Positions 7,216 to 16,229 of a stretch of 64,000 bases of DNA are shown one piece after another; position 1 is the first letter of the stretch; every line of letters starts with the position of its first letter. The DNA is from Massilia rhizosphaerae. Its GTDB lineage: Bacteria; Pseudomonadota; Gammaproteobacteria; Burkholderiales; Burkholderiaceae_D. The notes under the pieces were generated by a model that was not told the DNA's origin, did not search any database, and saw nothing but the letters and a program-made list of their open reading frames with translations. The DNA lies in contig NZ_JADKYX010000004.1 in assembly GCF_016093545.1 (NCBI RefSeq), positions 186,001-250,000 on the forward strand. The letters are read 5' to 3'. The translations under genes and the position numbers were made by a program.

Positions 7216-9114
7216 TCACTTCAGCGCCGCGAAGATCGCCTCCAGGCGGTCCTTCGTGCCCGGGATGCGTTCCAGGCGCGGATAGCGCAGGCCGCCGCGG
7301 TAGTCGAGCGACACGGTGCGCAGCACGTTGCCCTTCCTGACCAGCAGGCGGATCGGCTTGCCGTCCTTGGCATCCCTGATCGCGGTCTTCAGCAATTCCG
7401 GCTTGTAGACGCGGTCGCCCACGGCCATGACGGTCGTGTTGGCGGCGAGGCCGGCGCGAAAAGCCAGGCCGTCCCACACGACGTTGCGGACGGCGCCGTC
7501 CTGCCCGACCGTGAAGCCGAGCGAATACGTCAGGTCCAGCGCCTTCAGGCGCTCGTCGTAGCCCTTCATGTAGTCGGTCGGCGTATCCGTGTAGACGAGC
7601 TTCCAGCCGGCGCGGGCCAGGCCGTCCAGCGGGGCGCCCGGGCCGTGGCCGTCCAGCTTCGCGCGCAGGAAGGCCGCCCAGTCGTACGGCTGGATCTTGT
7701 TGAGGGTCGCGACGACGTCGTCGAACGTGTAGAACGCGGGCAGGTGGCTGCCGTTGTCGATGCCGTAGAAGGCGCGCGCGAAATCGTCCAGCGAGCGCTT
7801 GTCGTCCGACAGTTCGCGGATGCGCGTGTCGACGTCCAGCCAGATCAGCATGCCCTCGACGTAGTAGTCCTCGCTGCGCTGCCAGTTGGGCCAGCCGAGC
7901 GGACGGCGCGCGTTCAGGATCGGGTCGTAGACCGTGTCCTGCAAGGCGCGCCACGCGCGGCCCGCGACGCTGTCGTAGCGCGCGGCCATGGCGGCCAGCG
8001 CGTCGCGCGCGCCCGCGGGCGAGACCAGGCCGGAGCGGGCGGCCAGCACATTGCCCCAGTACTGGGTCTGGCCTTCGTACACCCACAGCAGTTCGTCGTT
8101 CATCGGCGTGTTGAAGTCGGGGACGTTCTGGCCGGCCGGGCGCCGGAACTTGCCGTTCCACGAGTGCGTGAATTCGTGCGGCAGCAGGTCGCGGCCCGCC
8201 TCGCCCTTGGCCCAGTCGGTGAAATAGCCCGGCTTGACGGCGTTCTCGCTGGACTGGTGGTGCTCGCGGCCGATGCCGCCGAATTCGTCGGACAGCGCGA
8301 GCAGGAAGTCGTAGTGGTCGTAGTGATACGAACCAAACAGTTTATACGCTTGCTGCACGAGCGCGCGGTGCCGGGCGATCTGGTCGGGTTTCGCTTCCAG
8401 GCTTTGCGGATTGTCGGCGAAGACGTTCAAGGTGACGCGCAGCTTGCCGTCCGGGTCGAGGTCGAAGCGCTTGCCGTAGCGGCCCGCGAACAGCGGGGAG
8501 TCCATCAGCGTCTCCAGGTCGCTCGTCTTGAAGTGCACGTCGTCGCCGGCCCGGCTGTCCGTCTCCAGCGCGGTGGCGTACTGCCAGTTCGCGGGCAGCT
8601 TGAGGTTGGCCTGCACGTTGATGCCGCGCGCGACGTAGCCGGCCGGGTACAGCGTCGTCGAGATCCACTGCACGCCGAGGATGTCGTCGGTCATCGTGAT
8701 GCGGCCCTGGCCCGGGTCGAGCGGCGACAGGTACTGGTATTCCGCCTCCAATGTCGTCGCGCCTTCCGGGACGGTCAGGTGGAACGCGAACAGGTGGATC
8801 GGATCGCGCGTCCATTCGACGGGCTTGCCGTTGGCCGTGAATTTCAGGCCGGCGAGCTGCGTGATCGGACCGTTCGGCGCGTGGTTCGCCGGCAGCCATT
8901 GGGGGTACAGCAGCGTGAGGGGACCGGGCTTCACCGGGATCGTCATGTGCATGCGGAAGACCTGCTGCGACAGATCGGTCGCATCGACGTCCAGCACGAT
9001 GGTGCCGGGGTACGGCTGGTCGACGGGCACGGGCACGTCGGCACGGGCCGGGAAGGCCAGCGCCAGCGCGAGCGCGGCGGCCGAGACGGTGGAAGCGAAC
9101 TTGAAGGCGGTCAT
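7216..9114 (-). CDS. M61 family periplasmic metallopeptidase with PDZ domain
   Basis: A 632-residue secreted glycyl-aminopeptidase-like protein. A Sec signal peptide (MTAFKFASTVSAAALALALA, cleaved after PARA) starts at the chosen ATG; upstream in-frame sequence is not signal-like. An all-beta N-terminal M61 domain is followed by the zinc site HEFTHSWNGKF at about residues 312-322 (HExxH), and a PDZ-like domain near 520-600. The length matches the family. It probably cleaves N-terminal glycine or other residues of peptides in the periplasm. It has its own transcription unit, divergent from the small heat-shock gene. Confidence 0.9.
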   Translation of the reverse strand: MTAFKFASTVSAAALALALAFPARADVPVPVDQPYPGTIVLDVDATDLSQQVFRMHMTIPVKPGPLTLLYPQWLPANHAPNGPITQLAGLKFTANGKPVEWTRDPIHLFAFHLTVPEGATTLEAEYQYLSPLDPGQGRITMTDDILGVQWISTTLYPAGYVARGINVQANLKLPANWQYATALETDSRAGDDVHFKTSDLETLMDSPLFAGRYGKRFDLDPDGKLRVTLNVFADNPQSLEAKPDQIARHRALVQQAYKLFGSYHYDHYDFLLALSDEFGGIGREHHQSSENAVKPGYFTDWAKGEAGRDLLPHEFTHSWNGKFRRPAGQNVPDFNTPMNDELLWVYEGQTQYWGNVLAARSGLVSPAGARDALAAMAARYDSVAGRAWRALQDTVYDPILNARRPLGWPNWQRSEDYYVEGMLIWLDVDTRIRELSDDKRSLDDFARAFYGIDNGSHLPAFYTFDDVVATLNKIQPYDWAAFLRAKLDGHGPGAPLDGLARAGWKLVYTDTPTDYMKGYDERLKALDLTYSLGFTVGQDGAVRNVVWDGLAFRAGLAANTTVMAVGDRVYKPELLKTAIRDAKDGKPIRLLVRKGNVLRTVSLDYRGGLRYPRLERIPGTKDRLEAIFAALK

Positions 9115-9237
9115 GGCTGAAACCCTGGGAAGGAACACAAACGGCCGAGTGTAGCACCGTGCGGCAGGCCGGCATTCCCGTCGGCAGCGATCCAAATAAA
9201 ATTTAAAAACGATACTTTAAAAAGATATTTTGTACGG

Positions 9238-9263
9238 CTTGAAAAGGGGCGAGGGGGCCATTA
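9238..9263 (+). promoter_or_regulatory. Sigma32-like heat-shock promoter
   Basis: CTTGAAA at 9238-9244 followed 12 bases later by GCCATTA (9257-9263). This resembles the sigma32 (RpoH) consensus, CTTGAAA with a CCCCAT-T -10, upstream of a small heat-shock gene. Transcription would start near 9270, giving a leader of about 65 bases. Assignment rests on sequence resemblance and on the gene served. Confidence 0.6.
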
Positions 9264-9303
9264 GATTGGTCTCAACGGATGCTCACGATGAGGTCCGTCA
9301 ACT

Positions 9304-9328
9304 TATCGCTTGTACTTTTTAGAGGATA
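9304..9328 (+). promoter_or_regulatory. ROSE-like RNA thermometer sequestering the ribosome binding site
   Basis: TATCGCT (9304-9310) can pair with AGAGGATA (9321-9328) across a 10-base loop. The helix is UA, AU, UA, CG, then an opposed G-G, one bulged A, CG and UA. The U(U/C)GCU anti-Shine-Dalgarno with a G-G pair opposite the AGGA is the defining core of ROSE thermometers in front of ibpA-type genes. The sequestered AGGA lies 10 bases before the ATG at 9336. Confidence 0.6.
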
Positions 9329-9335
9329 TCGAATC

Positions 9336-9812
9336 ATGCGTACTTTTGACCTGTCTCCCCTGTACCGTTCCGCCATCGGCTTCGACCGCCTGGTGAACAT
9401 GCTCGAACAACGCGCCGAAGCCGCGCCGAGCTACCCGCCGTACAACATCGAACTGGTGGCCGAAGACAAATATCGCATCGTGATGGCGCTCGCCGGTTTC
9501 ACCCGCAACGAGATCGAGATCACCTCCGAACGCGACACCCTGCTCGTGACCGGCCGCAAACAGAAGGACGACGTGCAGCGCACCTTCCTGCACCGCGGCA
9601 TCGCCCAGCGCGATTTCGAGCAACGCTTCCAGCTGGCCAACCACGTGAAGGTCGTCAGCGCCGGCTTCGACAACGGCATCCTGACCATCGAACTGGTACG
9701 CGAGGTGCCGGAAGCCTTCAAGCCGCGCAAGATCGCGATCGCGGATGCCAACGGCAACACCGACAACGTGCAAGTGCTGGAGCAACCGGGCCAGCAACAG
9801 CAAGCCGCGTAA
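9336..9812 (+). CDS. Small heat-shock protein, Hsp20/IbpA family
   Basis: A 158-residue cytoplasmic holdase chaperone. The N-terminus MRTFDLSPLYRSAIGFDRL is the IbpA/IbpB signature; an alpha-crystallin domain (about 40-130) follows with the YNIE..ED.YRI.MALAGF and IAQRDFEQRFQLA strands and a LVREVPEAFKPR C-terminal region. It binds aggregating proteins for DnaK/ClpB refolding. The start used removes 19 residues of upstream frame, because the ATG at 9336 has AGAGGA upstream and gives the conserved N-terminus. A heat-shock promoter and a ROSE-like hairpin precede it, and a strong terminator follows. Confidence 0.93.
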   Translation: MRTFDLSPLYRSAIGFDRLVNMLEQRAEAAPSYPPYNIELVAEDKYRIVMALAGFTRNEIEITSERDTLLVTGRKQKDDVQRTFLHRGIAQRDFEQRFQLANHVKVVSAGFDNGILTIELVREVPEAFKPRKIAIADANGNTDNVQVLEQPGQQQQAA

Positions 9813-9835
9813 TCGCGACACCGCGAGACGCATTC

Positions 9836-9866
9836 GGCAAAAGGCGCTGCGGCGCCTTTTGCCGTT
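9836..9866 (+). terminator. Rho-independent terminator after the small heat-shock gene
   Basis: A perfect 12-bp stem GGCAAAAGGCGC / GCGCCTTTTGCC with a 4-base loop, followed by GTTTA, 24 bases after the stop codon. Confidence 0.75.
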
Positions 9867-9982
9867 TACCGCGCCCCATTCACACCGCCGTCACATCCAT
9901 CCGGTATGGTCGTCGGCGCAGCCGCCGCGATCCGTCGCCCGGCCACCATGCCGACCTTCTTCCACATCGAGCCGAGATCCCC

Positions 9983-10903
9983 ATGCGATATACCGACCAT
10001 CCCGACCTGGTGCAACGCGTGCGCCGCGACATCGCCGACAGCTACGACGAGGAACTCGAACTGGAGCTGGACGACCGCGACCTCGATCCGGACACGCTGC
10101 TGCCGGCGCGCGCGCAGACCGACGAGGAGCGGCAAGCGCGCCTCGATTACTTCCGCGAGCTGTTCCGCCTGCAGGCCGAACTGGTCAAGCTGCAGGACTG
10201 GGTCGTGCACACGGGGCACAAGGTCGTGATCCTGTTCGAAGGGCGCGACGCGGCCGGCAAGGGCGGCGCCATCAAGCGCATCGTCCAGAGGCTCAATCCG
10301 CGCGTATGCCGCGTGGCCGCGCTGCCCGCGCCGAACGACCGCGAGCGCACCCAGTGGTATTTTCAGCGCTACGTGTCGCACCTGCCCGCGGCCGGCGAGA
10401 TCGTCCTGTTCGACCGCAGCTGGTACAACCGCGCCGGCGTCGAGCGCGTGATGGGATTCTGCACCGATGCCGAGTACGAGGAATTCTTCCAGACGGTGCC
10501 GGAATTCGAGCGCATGCTGGCGCGTTCGGGCATCCAGATCATCAAGTACTGGTTCTCGATCTCGGACGAGGAGCAGAACGCGCGCTTCCTGAGCCGCATC
10601 CACGATCCGCTCAAGCAGTGGAAGCTGAGCCCCATGGATCTCGAATCGCGCCGCCGCTGGGAGGAATGCACGAAGGCGAAGGAGAACATGCTGGAACGCA
10701 CCCACATCCCGGAAGCGAAATGGTGGGTGGTGCAGGGCATCGACAAGAAACGGGCGCGCCTGAACTGCATCCACCACCTGCTGCGGCAAATCCCGTACGC
10801 GGAAGTCGACCGGCCCGCGATCCAGCTGCCCGAGCGCGAATACCACGACGATTACGTGCGGCGCCCGGTGCCGCAAGAGATCATCGTCCCCGACGTGTAT
10901 TGA
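9983..10903 (+). CDS. ppk2: Polyphosphate kinase 2
   Basis: A 306-residue cytoplasmic PPK2. The Walker A-like loop GRDAAGKGG lies at 87-95, the Walker B/lid start FDRSWYNR at about 143-150, and further family segments KYWFSIS, QWKLSPMD and WWVV.GIDKKRARLN follow in the expected order. PPK2 enzymes transfer phosphate between polyphosphate and nucleotides, usually making GTP/ATP from polyP. The N-terminal EELELELDDRDLD extension and the length fit the class I single-domain form. It stands alone between the heat-shock and Do-protease genes, both stress functions. Confidence 0.93.
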   Translation: MRYTDHPDLVQRVRRDIADSYDEELELELDDRDLDPDTLLPARAQTDEERQARLDYFRELFRLQAELVKLQDWVVHTGHKVVILFEGRDAAGKGGAIKRIVQRLNPRVCRVAALPAPNDRERTQWYFQRYVSHLPAAGEIVLFDRSWYNRAGVERVMGFCTDAEYEEFFQTVPEFERMLARSGIQIIKYWFSISDEEQNARFLSRIHDPLKQWKLSPMDLESRRRWEECTKAKENMLERTHIPEAKWWVVQGIDKKRARLNCIHHLLRQIPYAEVDRPAIQLPEREYHDDYVRRPVPQEIIVPDVY

Positions 10904-11038
10904 GCGGCCGGCGCCGCACCATCCCCCGGCGCAGGCGGCCTCCGGCATTTTTAAGGGAGGTCTAAGACTGCTGCGCCAATATACTCCCTACGAAAAGAGC
11001 ACTCCTCAAACCACTTTTTCCAACCTGGGAGCACGTAC

Positions 11039-12562
11039 ATGTCTCACGAAGGTACCGTTACTGCCATCACCGCAAAACGCCTCACGCTGGCCCTGTTCGC
11101 GGCCGGTGTCATCGGCGGAGCGGTAGGTACGATCGCAGTCGAACACAAAGACGCCACGGCCGCCGCAGCGGCAGCCTCCATCGCGGCTACGCCGGCCACG
11201 CCGGCGCCTGTCGCCGCCGCGCCGGCACCGGTGGCGGGCAATCCGGCCGGCGTGGCCTTGCCCGATTTTACCAAGATCGTCTCGCGCAACGGCCCGGCCG
11301 TCGTGAACATCCGCGTCGTCGGCACGACCAAGGTGTCGCAACGCCAGATGCCGCAGTTCGACGAGGACGATCCCTTCTTCGAATTCTTCCGCCGTTTCCA
11401 GCCGCAGCAACCGCGCGGCGGACGTGGGGAACTCGTTTACGGCGCCGGATCGGGCTTCATCGTCAGTCCGAACGGCGTCATCCTGACCAATGCGCACGTG
11501 GTGCGCGATGCCGACGAAGTCACGGTCAAGCTGCAGGACCGCCGCGAATACCGCGCGAAAGTCCTCGGCTCCGATCCCAAGACCGACGTCGCCGTGCTGA
11601 AGATCGACGCCAAGAACCTGCCCGTCGTCCCGCTCGGGACCACGCGCAACCTGCAGGTCGGCGAATGGGTGCTGGCGATCGGTTCGCCGTACGACCTGGA
11701 ATCGACCGTGACCGCGGGCGTGGTGAGCGCCAAGGGCCGCAACATCGACCAGAACGGCGTGCAGTTCATCCAGACCGACGTCGCGGTCAACCCGGGTAAC
11801 TCGGGCGGGCCGCTGTTCAACACGCGCGGCGAAGTGGTCGGCATCAACTCGCAGATCTACAGCCAGACGGGCGGCTACCAGGGCCTGTCGTTCGCGATCC
11901 CGATCGACGTCGCCGTGCGCATCAAGGACCAGATCCTCGCCACCGGCAAGGTGCAGCACGCCAAGCTGGGCGTGAGCCTGCAGGACGTCAGCCAGGGCTT
12001 CGCCGACGCGTTCAAGCTGCAGTCGCCGGACGGCGCGCTGGTGGCGAACGTGGAGCGCGGCAGCGCGGCCGACAAGGCGGGCCTCAAGTCGGGCGACGTG
12101 ATCCGCAAGGTCAACGGCCAGCCGCTCGTCACGGGCGGCGACCTGTCGGCGATGGTGGCGGTGGCCAAGCCGGGCGACAAGCTGGCGATGGACGTCTGGC
12201 GCGACGGCAAGGAGATGCAGGTGACCGCGACGCTGGCCAATGCCAAGGACAAGCCGGACCTGGCCGACCGCGACAACCTGGCCGGCAACGACAACGGCGC
12301 CAAGCTGGGCCTGGCCCTGCGTCCGCTGGATCCGGCCGAGCGCAACCAGGCCGGTATCGCATCGGGCCTCCTGGTCGAGGATGCGGGCGGCGCGGCCGCG
12401 ATCGCCGGCGTGCATCCGGGCGACGTCCTGCTGGCCGTCAACGGCAAGCCGGTGAACTCGGTGGGCCAGGTGCGCGACGTCGTCAGGAAGTCCGCGAAGT
12501 CGGTGGCCTTGCTGGTTCAGCGCGGGGATGACAAAATATTCATCCCCGTGCCGATCGGCTGA
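11039..12562 (+). CDS. Do-type periplasmic serine protease/chaperone (DegP/MucD-like)
   Basis: A 507-residue trypsin-fold protease. An N-terminal membrane signal (LTLALFAAGVIGGAVGTIAV) is followed by an Ala/Pro-rich linker. The catalytic triad is visible as His in LTNAHVV (about 151), Asp in KTDVAVL (about 181) and Ser in GNSGGPL (about 254). Two PDZ domains occupy roughly 300-390 and 415-500. It would degrade or refold misfolded envelope proteins. The uncleaved-looking N-terminal segment could make it membrane-tethered. A two-component system starts 50 bases downstream and may be co-transcribed. Confidence 0.92.
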   Translation: MSHEGTVTAITAKRLTLALFAAGVIGGAVGTIAVEHKDATAAAAAASIAATPATPAPVAAAPAPVAGNPAGVALPDFTKIVSRNGPAVVNIRVVGTTKVSQRQMPQFDEDDPFFEFFRRFQPQQPRGGRGELVYGAGSGFIVSPNGVILTNAHVVRDADEVTVKLQDRREYRAKVLGSDPKTDVAVLKIDAKNLPVVPLGTTRNLQVGEWVLAIGSPYDLESTVTAGVVSAKGRNIDQNGVQFIQTDVAVNPGNSGGPLFNTRGEVVGINSQIYSQTGGYQGLSFAIPIDVAVRIKDQILATGKVQHAKLGVSLQDVSQGFADAFKLQSPDGALVANVERGSAADKAGLKSGDVIRKVNGQPLVTGGDLSAMVAVAKPGDKLAMDVWRDGKEMQVTATLANAKDKPDLADRDNLAGNDNGAKLGLALRPLDPAERNQAGIASGLLVEDAGGAAAIAGVHPGDVLLAVNGKPVNSVGQVRDVVRKSAKSVALLVQRGDDKIFIPVPIG

Positions 12563-12612
12563 CGCATCGTGACGTCTCGAATCGGCATGGTTTCTGAGAA
12601 TCGGGGGATTTG

Positions 12613-13275
12613 ATGCGGCTGCTGCTGGTGGAAGACGATACGATGATCGGCGAAGTGGTGCTCGACCTGCTCAGGGCCGAGCACTACGCCGTCGACTGGG
12701 TCAAGGACGGCGAGATGGCCGACACGGCCCTGATGCAGAACCAGAACTACGACCTCGTCGTGCTCGATCTGGGACTGCCGCGCAAGGACGGGCTCGAGGT
12801 GCTGCGCGCGATGCGCGCGCGCAAGGACCGGACGCCCGTGCTCGTCGCCACCGCGCGCGACGCCGTCGCAGAGCGCATCGCCGGGCTCGATGCCGGCGCG
12901 GACGACTACGTCCTCAAACCCTACGATCTCGACGAACTGCTGGCGCGTATCCGCGCGCTGCTGCGGCGCGCGGCCGGACGCGCCGAACCGATATTCGAAT
13001 ACAAGAACATCGCCATCAATCCCGCCACGCGCGAAGTGCTGGTCGACGGCCAGCCGGTCGTGCTGTCGGCGCGCGAATGGGCCGTGCTGGAAGCGCTCGT
13101 CGCGCGTCCCGGCGCCGTGCTGTCGCGCGCCCAGCTCGAGGAAAAGCTGTACAGCTGGCGCGACGAAGTGTCCAGCAATGCCGTGGAAGTCTATATCCAC
13201 GGCCTGCGCAAGAAGCTGGGCAGCGACTTGATCCAGAACGTGCGCGGCGTGGGCTACATGGTGCCGAAGGTGTGA
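12613..13275 (+). CDS. OmpR-family response regulator
   Basis: A 220-residue regulator: receiver domain with acidic pocket EDD (8-10), phosphoacceptor Asp52 in VLDLGLP, conserved Thr in VATAR and Lys in VLKPYDLDEL near 103, then an OmpR-type winged helix (LSAREWAVLEAL ... NAVEVYIHGLRKKLG ... VRGVGY). A TTG lies just upstream, but the ATG at 12613 is the better start. Resembles QseB/PmrA-type regulators. The cognate histidine kinase starts 10 bases downstream. Signal unknown; linkage to the Do protease hints at an envelope-stress role (inference). Confidence 0.92.
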   Translation: MRLLLVEDDTMIGEVVLDLLRAEHYAVDWVKDGEMADTALMQNQNYDLVVLDLGLPRKDGLEVLRAMRARKDRTPVLVATARDAVAERIAGLDAGADDYVLKPYDLDELLARIRALLRRAAGRAEPIFEYKNIAINPATREVLVDGQPVVLSAREWAVLEALVARPGAVLSRAQLEEKLYSWRDEVSSNAVEVYIHGLRKKLGSDLIQNVRGVGYMVPKV

Positions 13276-13285
13276 AGGATTCCGC

Positions 13286-14623
13286 ATGAAAGTGAGGGTC
13301 ACGCATTCCCTGCGCGGGCGGCTCTTGTGGTTCCTGCTGGCGGCGATCACCATCGCGGCGGTCGCCCAGGCGTCGATCGCCTACCGCACCGCCCTCAACG
13401 ACGCCGACCAGATCTTCGACTACCACATGCAGCAGATGGCGCTGTCGCTGCGTTCGCGCGTGCCGCTGACGAGCGCCGAGGATGCGGCCAGTGCCGACAC
13501 GCCCATCAGCGGCAACGACGATCTCGTCGTGCAGGTGTGGTCGCCGGACGGCGTGCGCGTGTTCCGCAGCGCTTCGCACGCGCACCTGCCGCAGCGCGCC
13601 GTGCTGGGTTTTTCCAACGTGCGCGCCAACGGCACGACGTACCGCATCTTTTCGATCCAGACGGATAACCAGACCGTGCAGGTCGCGCAGGACCTCGCCG
13701 TGCGGCGCAGCATGGCGAGCAATCTCGCGCTGCGCACGCTGGGACCGATCGCCGTCATGATGCCGATCCTGATGCTCGTCGTGTGGTGGGTCGTCAGCGG
13801 CTCGCTGGAACCCGTCGCGCGCGTGCGCAAGCAGGTGGCGTCGCGCCAGGCGGACGACCTGTCGCCCGTGTCCGAGGCCGGCCTGCCGGACGAGGTGCGG
13901 CCGCTCGTGCAGGAACTCAACCTGCTGTTCGGCCGCGTGCGCACGGCGTTCGCCGCCCAGCAGCATTTCGTCGCCGACGCCGCGCACGAGCTGCGCACGC
14001 CGCTCGCCGCATTGAAACTGCAGGTGCAGAGCCTGGAGCGGTCGGACGGTCCGGACGCGAAACGCCTGGCCGTGAGCCGCCTGACGGCCGGTATCGAACG
14101 GGCCACGCGCCTGGTCGAACAACTGCTCGTGCTCGCGCGCCAGGAAGCGAGCGAGGCGGGCGGCGCGCCGCGCCAGAACGTCGACCTCGCCGGCGCGGCC
14201 AAGCGCGCGGTCGCGGACCTGGCCGGCGTCGCGTCCGCGAAGCAGATCGACCTCGGCCTGCAGCGCGCGGACAGCGCCGAGGTGGAAGGGCAACCGGATG
14301 CGCTGATGATTTTGCTGCGTAACCTGATCGACAACGCGATCAAGTACACGCCGGGCGGCGGCACGGTCGACGTGTCGGTCGTGGCGGAATCGGCGGGCGT
14401 GCGCGTGTCCGTGGAAGATAGCGGACCGGGCATCCCGCCGGCGGAACGCGAGCGCGTGTTCGACCGTTTCTATCGCGTGCCGGGCAGCGACGCGGCGGGC
14501 AGCGGGCTCGGTCTCGCCATCATCAAGTCGATCGCGGAGCGGCACGGGGCGACGTTGGCGTTGGGCGAATCGAAGCGGCTCGGCGGGCTCGAAGCCACCG
14601 TCACGTTCCCGGTCTCTACGTAG
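13286..14623 (+). CDS. Sensor histidine kinase (QseC-like)
   Basis: A 445-residue inner-membrane kinase partnered with the response regulator immediately upstream. TM1 at about 14-36, a periplasmic sensor domain to about 150, TM2 near 153-172 (LGPIAVMMPILMLVVWWVV), a HAMP-like linker, the HisKA box with phospho-His near 233 in FVADAAHELRTPL, then HATPase motifs: N-box NLIDNAIKYTP, G1 VEDSGPGIP, F-box VFDRFYR and G2 GSGLGLAI. The periplasmic part has no recognisable binding motif. Confidence 0.92.
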   Translation: MKVRVTHSLRGRLLWFLLAAITIAAVAQASIAYRTALNDADQIFDYHMQQMALSLRSRVPLTSAEDAASADTPISGNDDLVVQVWSPDGVRVFRSASHAHLPQRAVLGFSNVRANGTTYRIFSIQTDNQTVQVAQDLAVRRSMASNLALRTLGPIAVMMPILMLVVWWVVSGSLEPVARVRKQVASRQADDLSPVSEAGLPDEVRPLVQELNLLFGRVRTAFAAQQHFVADAAHELRTPLAALKLQVQSLERSDGPDAKRLAVSRLTAGIERATRLVEQLLVLARQEASEAGGAPRQNVDLAGAAKRAVADLAGVASAKQIDLGLQRADSAEVEGQPDALMILLRNLIDNAIKYTPGGGTVDVSVVAESAGVRVSVEDSGPGIPPAERERVFDRFYRVPGSDAAGSGLGLAIIKSIAERHGATLALGESKRLGGLEATVTFPVST

Positions 14624-14657
14624 CGTCAACGCTTGGTGGGCACGGGGTGCCCACCAT

Positions 14658-16229
14658 TCAATGAATCGCCACGTACAAGCGAATGTTTGCCCCATTCCCC
14701 TCGATCGTCCGCACGAGCCGATACCGCCTCCCCAACTCGTTCATCACGATCCCCCGCGGATCGTACAGATTCGCCAGCCGCTCGATCAACCACACGCGCG
14801 GATGCCCGGCCGTCAGCGCGCGGATCCGCGCGACGTCGTCGGGCGCGATGTTCGGCGCGCCGGCATTGCCCGTGTACGTGCGCGGCAGGTGCAGGGCGGG
14901 AAACGGGCCGGGCAGGTAGGCGACGGCCGGTCCCGTCTTCAGGTAGTACGTGACCGGCATCTGCACCTCGTTCGGAAACGCGAGCACGACGTCGCCCGGC
15001 CGGCTGTCGCGCGCCACCCGGGCCAGCATGCCGCGCCAGTCTTCCGTGCGCGAGCGGTAGAAGCCGAGCACCGCGTGGGCCGACAACGCCAGCACGACGG
15101 CGACCGCGGGCAGGCGCCAGCGCGGCGCGAGCTGGCCGACGCCCAGCGCCAGCAACACCATGCCCAGCGGCCCGAGCCACAGGAACAGCCGCGACAGGAA
15201 CACGGGCTTCACGACATAACTGTAGCCGGCGAGCGCGAGGATCGGCACCACCAGCACGCACGCGAGCAGCCAGAAATGGGCGCGCGCATGCTTCCACAAC
15301 CACGCGAACCCGAGCAGCACGAGCAGCGCGGCGGGATAGTGCAGCACCCGGCCGCCGCTGATGACGGTCCAGGCCGAGGTGACGTTGCGCGGCGTGAAGC
15401 GGATCCAGTACGACAAATGCGCCATCGCCGCGTTCTGCTTGACGAGCATCGGGACGAACGGCGACCACACGAGCAGCGCGCCGACGCCCGCGAGGCCGAC
15501 GGCCAGGATCTGCGGGCGGCGCGGGCCCGGCGTCGCCGCGAGCAGCGCGACCGTCATGCCCGTCCACAGGCCCAGCGCCGCGAACACGCCGGTGTCGTGC
15601 AACCACATCGTGAGCCCCGCGCCGGCGGCGAGCCCGGCGACCCACCACCACATCCGCGCCCGTGCGGCGCCGCTTGGGCGCGCGAAGGACAAGACGAGCA
15701 TGCCGGCAAAGAACACGGCCAGCGAGCCGGCCAGCGCCTGCAGCGCGTACGGCCGGGCTTGCTGCGCATACTGGATGCTCGCCGCGTTCAGCGCGAGAAA
15801 CAGCGCGGCCAGCAGCGCGACGCGCTCGGCCCGTGGGCCCAGCCGCGCCAGCCGCGCGCCGGCCGGCAACGCGAACACGGTCAGCACGCTGGCGAGGACG
15901 GACAGGCTGCGCATGGCCGCCTCGCCGTTGCCGAACAGCGCGGTCCAGCCCTTGAGCACCGTGTAGTAGAGCGGCGGATGCGTCTCGTACAGCGGCACGC
16001 TCGTCCACAGCGCATGCAGCGGTACGGCGGCGAACCACGCGCTGTACGTCTCGTCCAGCCACAGCGAGCGGCTGGCCAGCGTGGGCAGCCGGACCAGCAG
16101 GGCGAGGCCGGTGACGAGCATGGCCAGCGTCCAGAAGCGGGCGAGCGGGGCGTCGCGTTCGAACCGGGCGCCCGCGCTTGCGGCCGGCCGGCCGGGATTC
16201 AGCGGGCTTTGCTGGCCTGAAATGTCCAT
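14658..16229 (-). CDS. Glycosyltransferase family 39-like membrane protein
   Basis: A ~523-residue polytopic membrane protein of the ArnT/PMT superfamily. The N-terminal LWLDETYSAWF with its DE pair in the first periplasmic loop is the usual metal/lipid-phosphate site, followed by THPPLYY and about ten further hydrophobic helices; a periplasmic C-terminal domain begins near 380. It would transfer a sugar from a polyprenyl-phosphate carrier. The frame opens earlier with a GTG at 16256; I prefer the ATG at 16229. It overlaps the GtrA gene by about 31 bases, in one operon with GtrA and a GT2 enzyme. Confidence 0.85.
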   Translation of the reverse strand: MDISGQQSPLNPGRPAASAGARFERDAPLARFWTLAMLVTGLALLVRLPTLASRSLWLDETYSAWFAAVPLHALWTSVPLYETHPPLYYTVLKGWTALFGNGEAAMRSLSVLASVLTVFALPAGARLARLGPRAERVALLAALFLALNAASIQYAQQARPYALQALAGSLAVFFAGMLVLSFARPSGAARARMWWWVAGLAAGAGLTMWLHDTGVFAALGLWTGMTVALLAATPGPRRPQILAVGLAGVGALLVWSPFVPMLVKQNAAMAHLSYWIRFTPRNVTSAWTVISGGRVLHYPAALLVLLGFAWLWKHARAHFWLLACVLVVPILALAGYSYVVKPVFLSRLFLWLGPLGMVLLALGVGQLAPRWRLPAVAVVLALSAHAVLGFYRSRTEDWRGMLARVARDSRPGDVVLAFPNEVQMPVTYYLKTGPAVAYLPGPFPALHLPRTYTGNAGAPNIAPDDVARIRALTAGHPRVWLIERLANLYDPRGIVMNELGRRYRLVRTIEGNGANIRLYVAIH

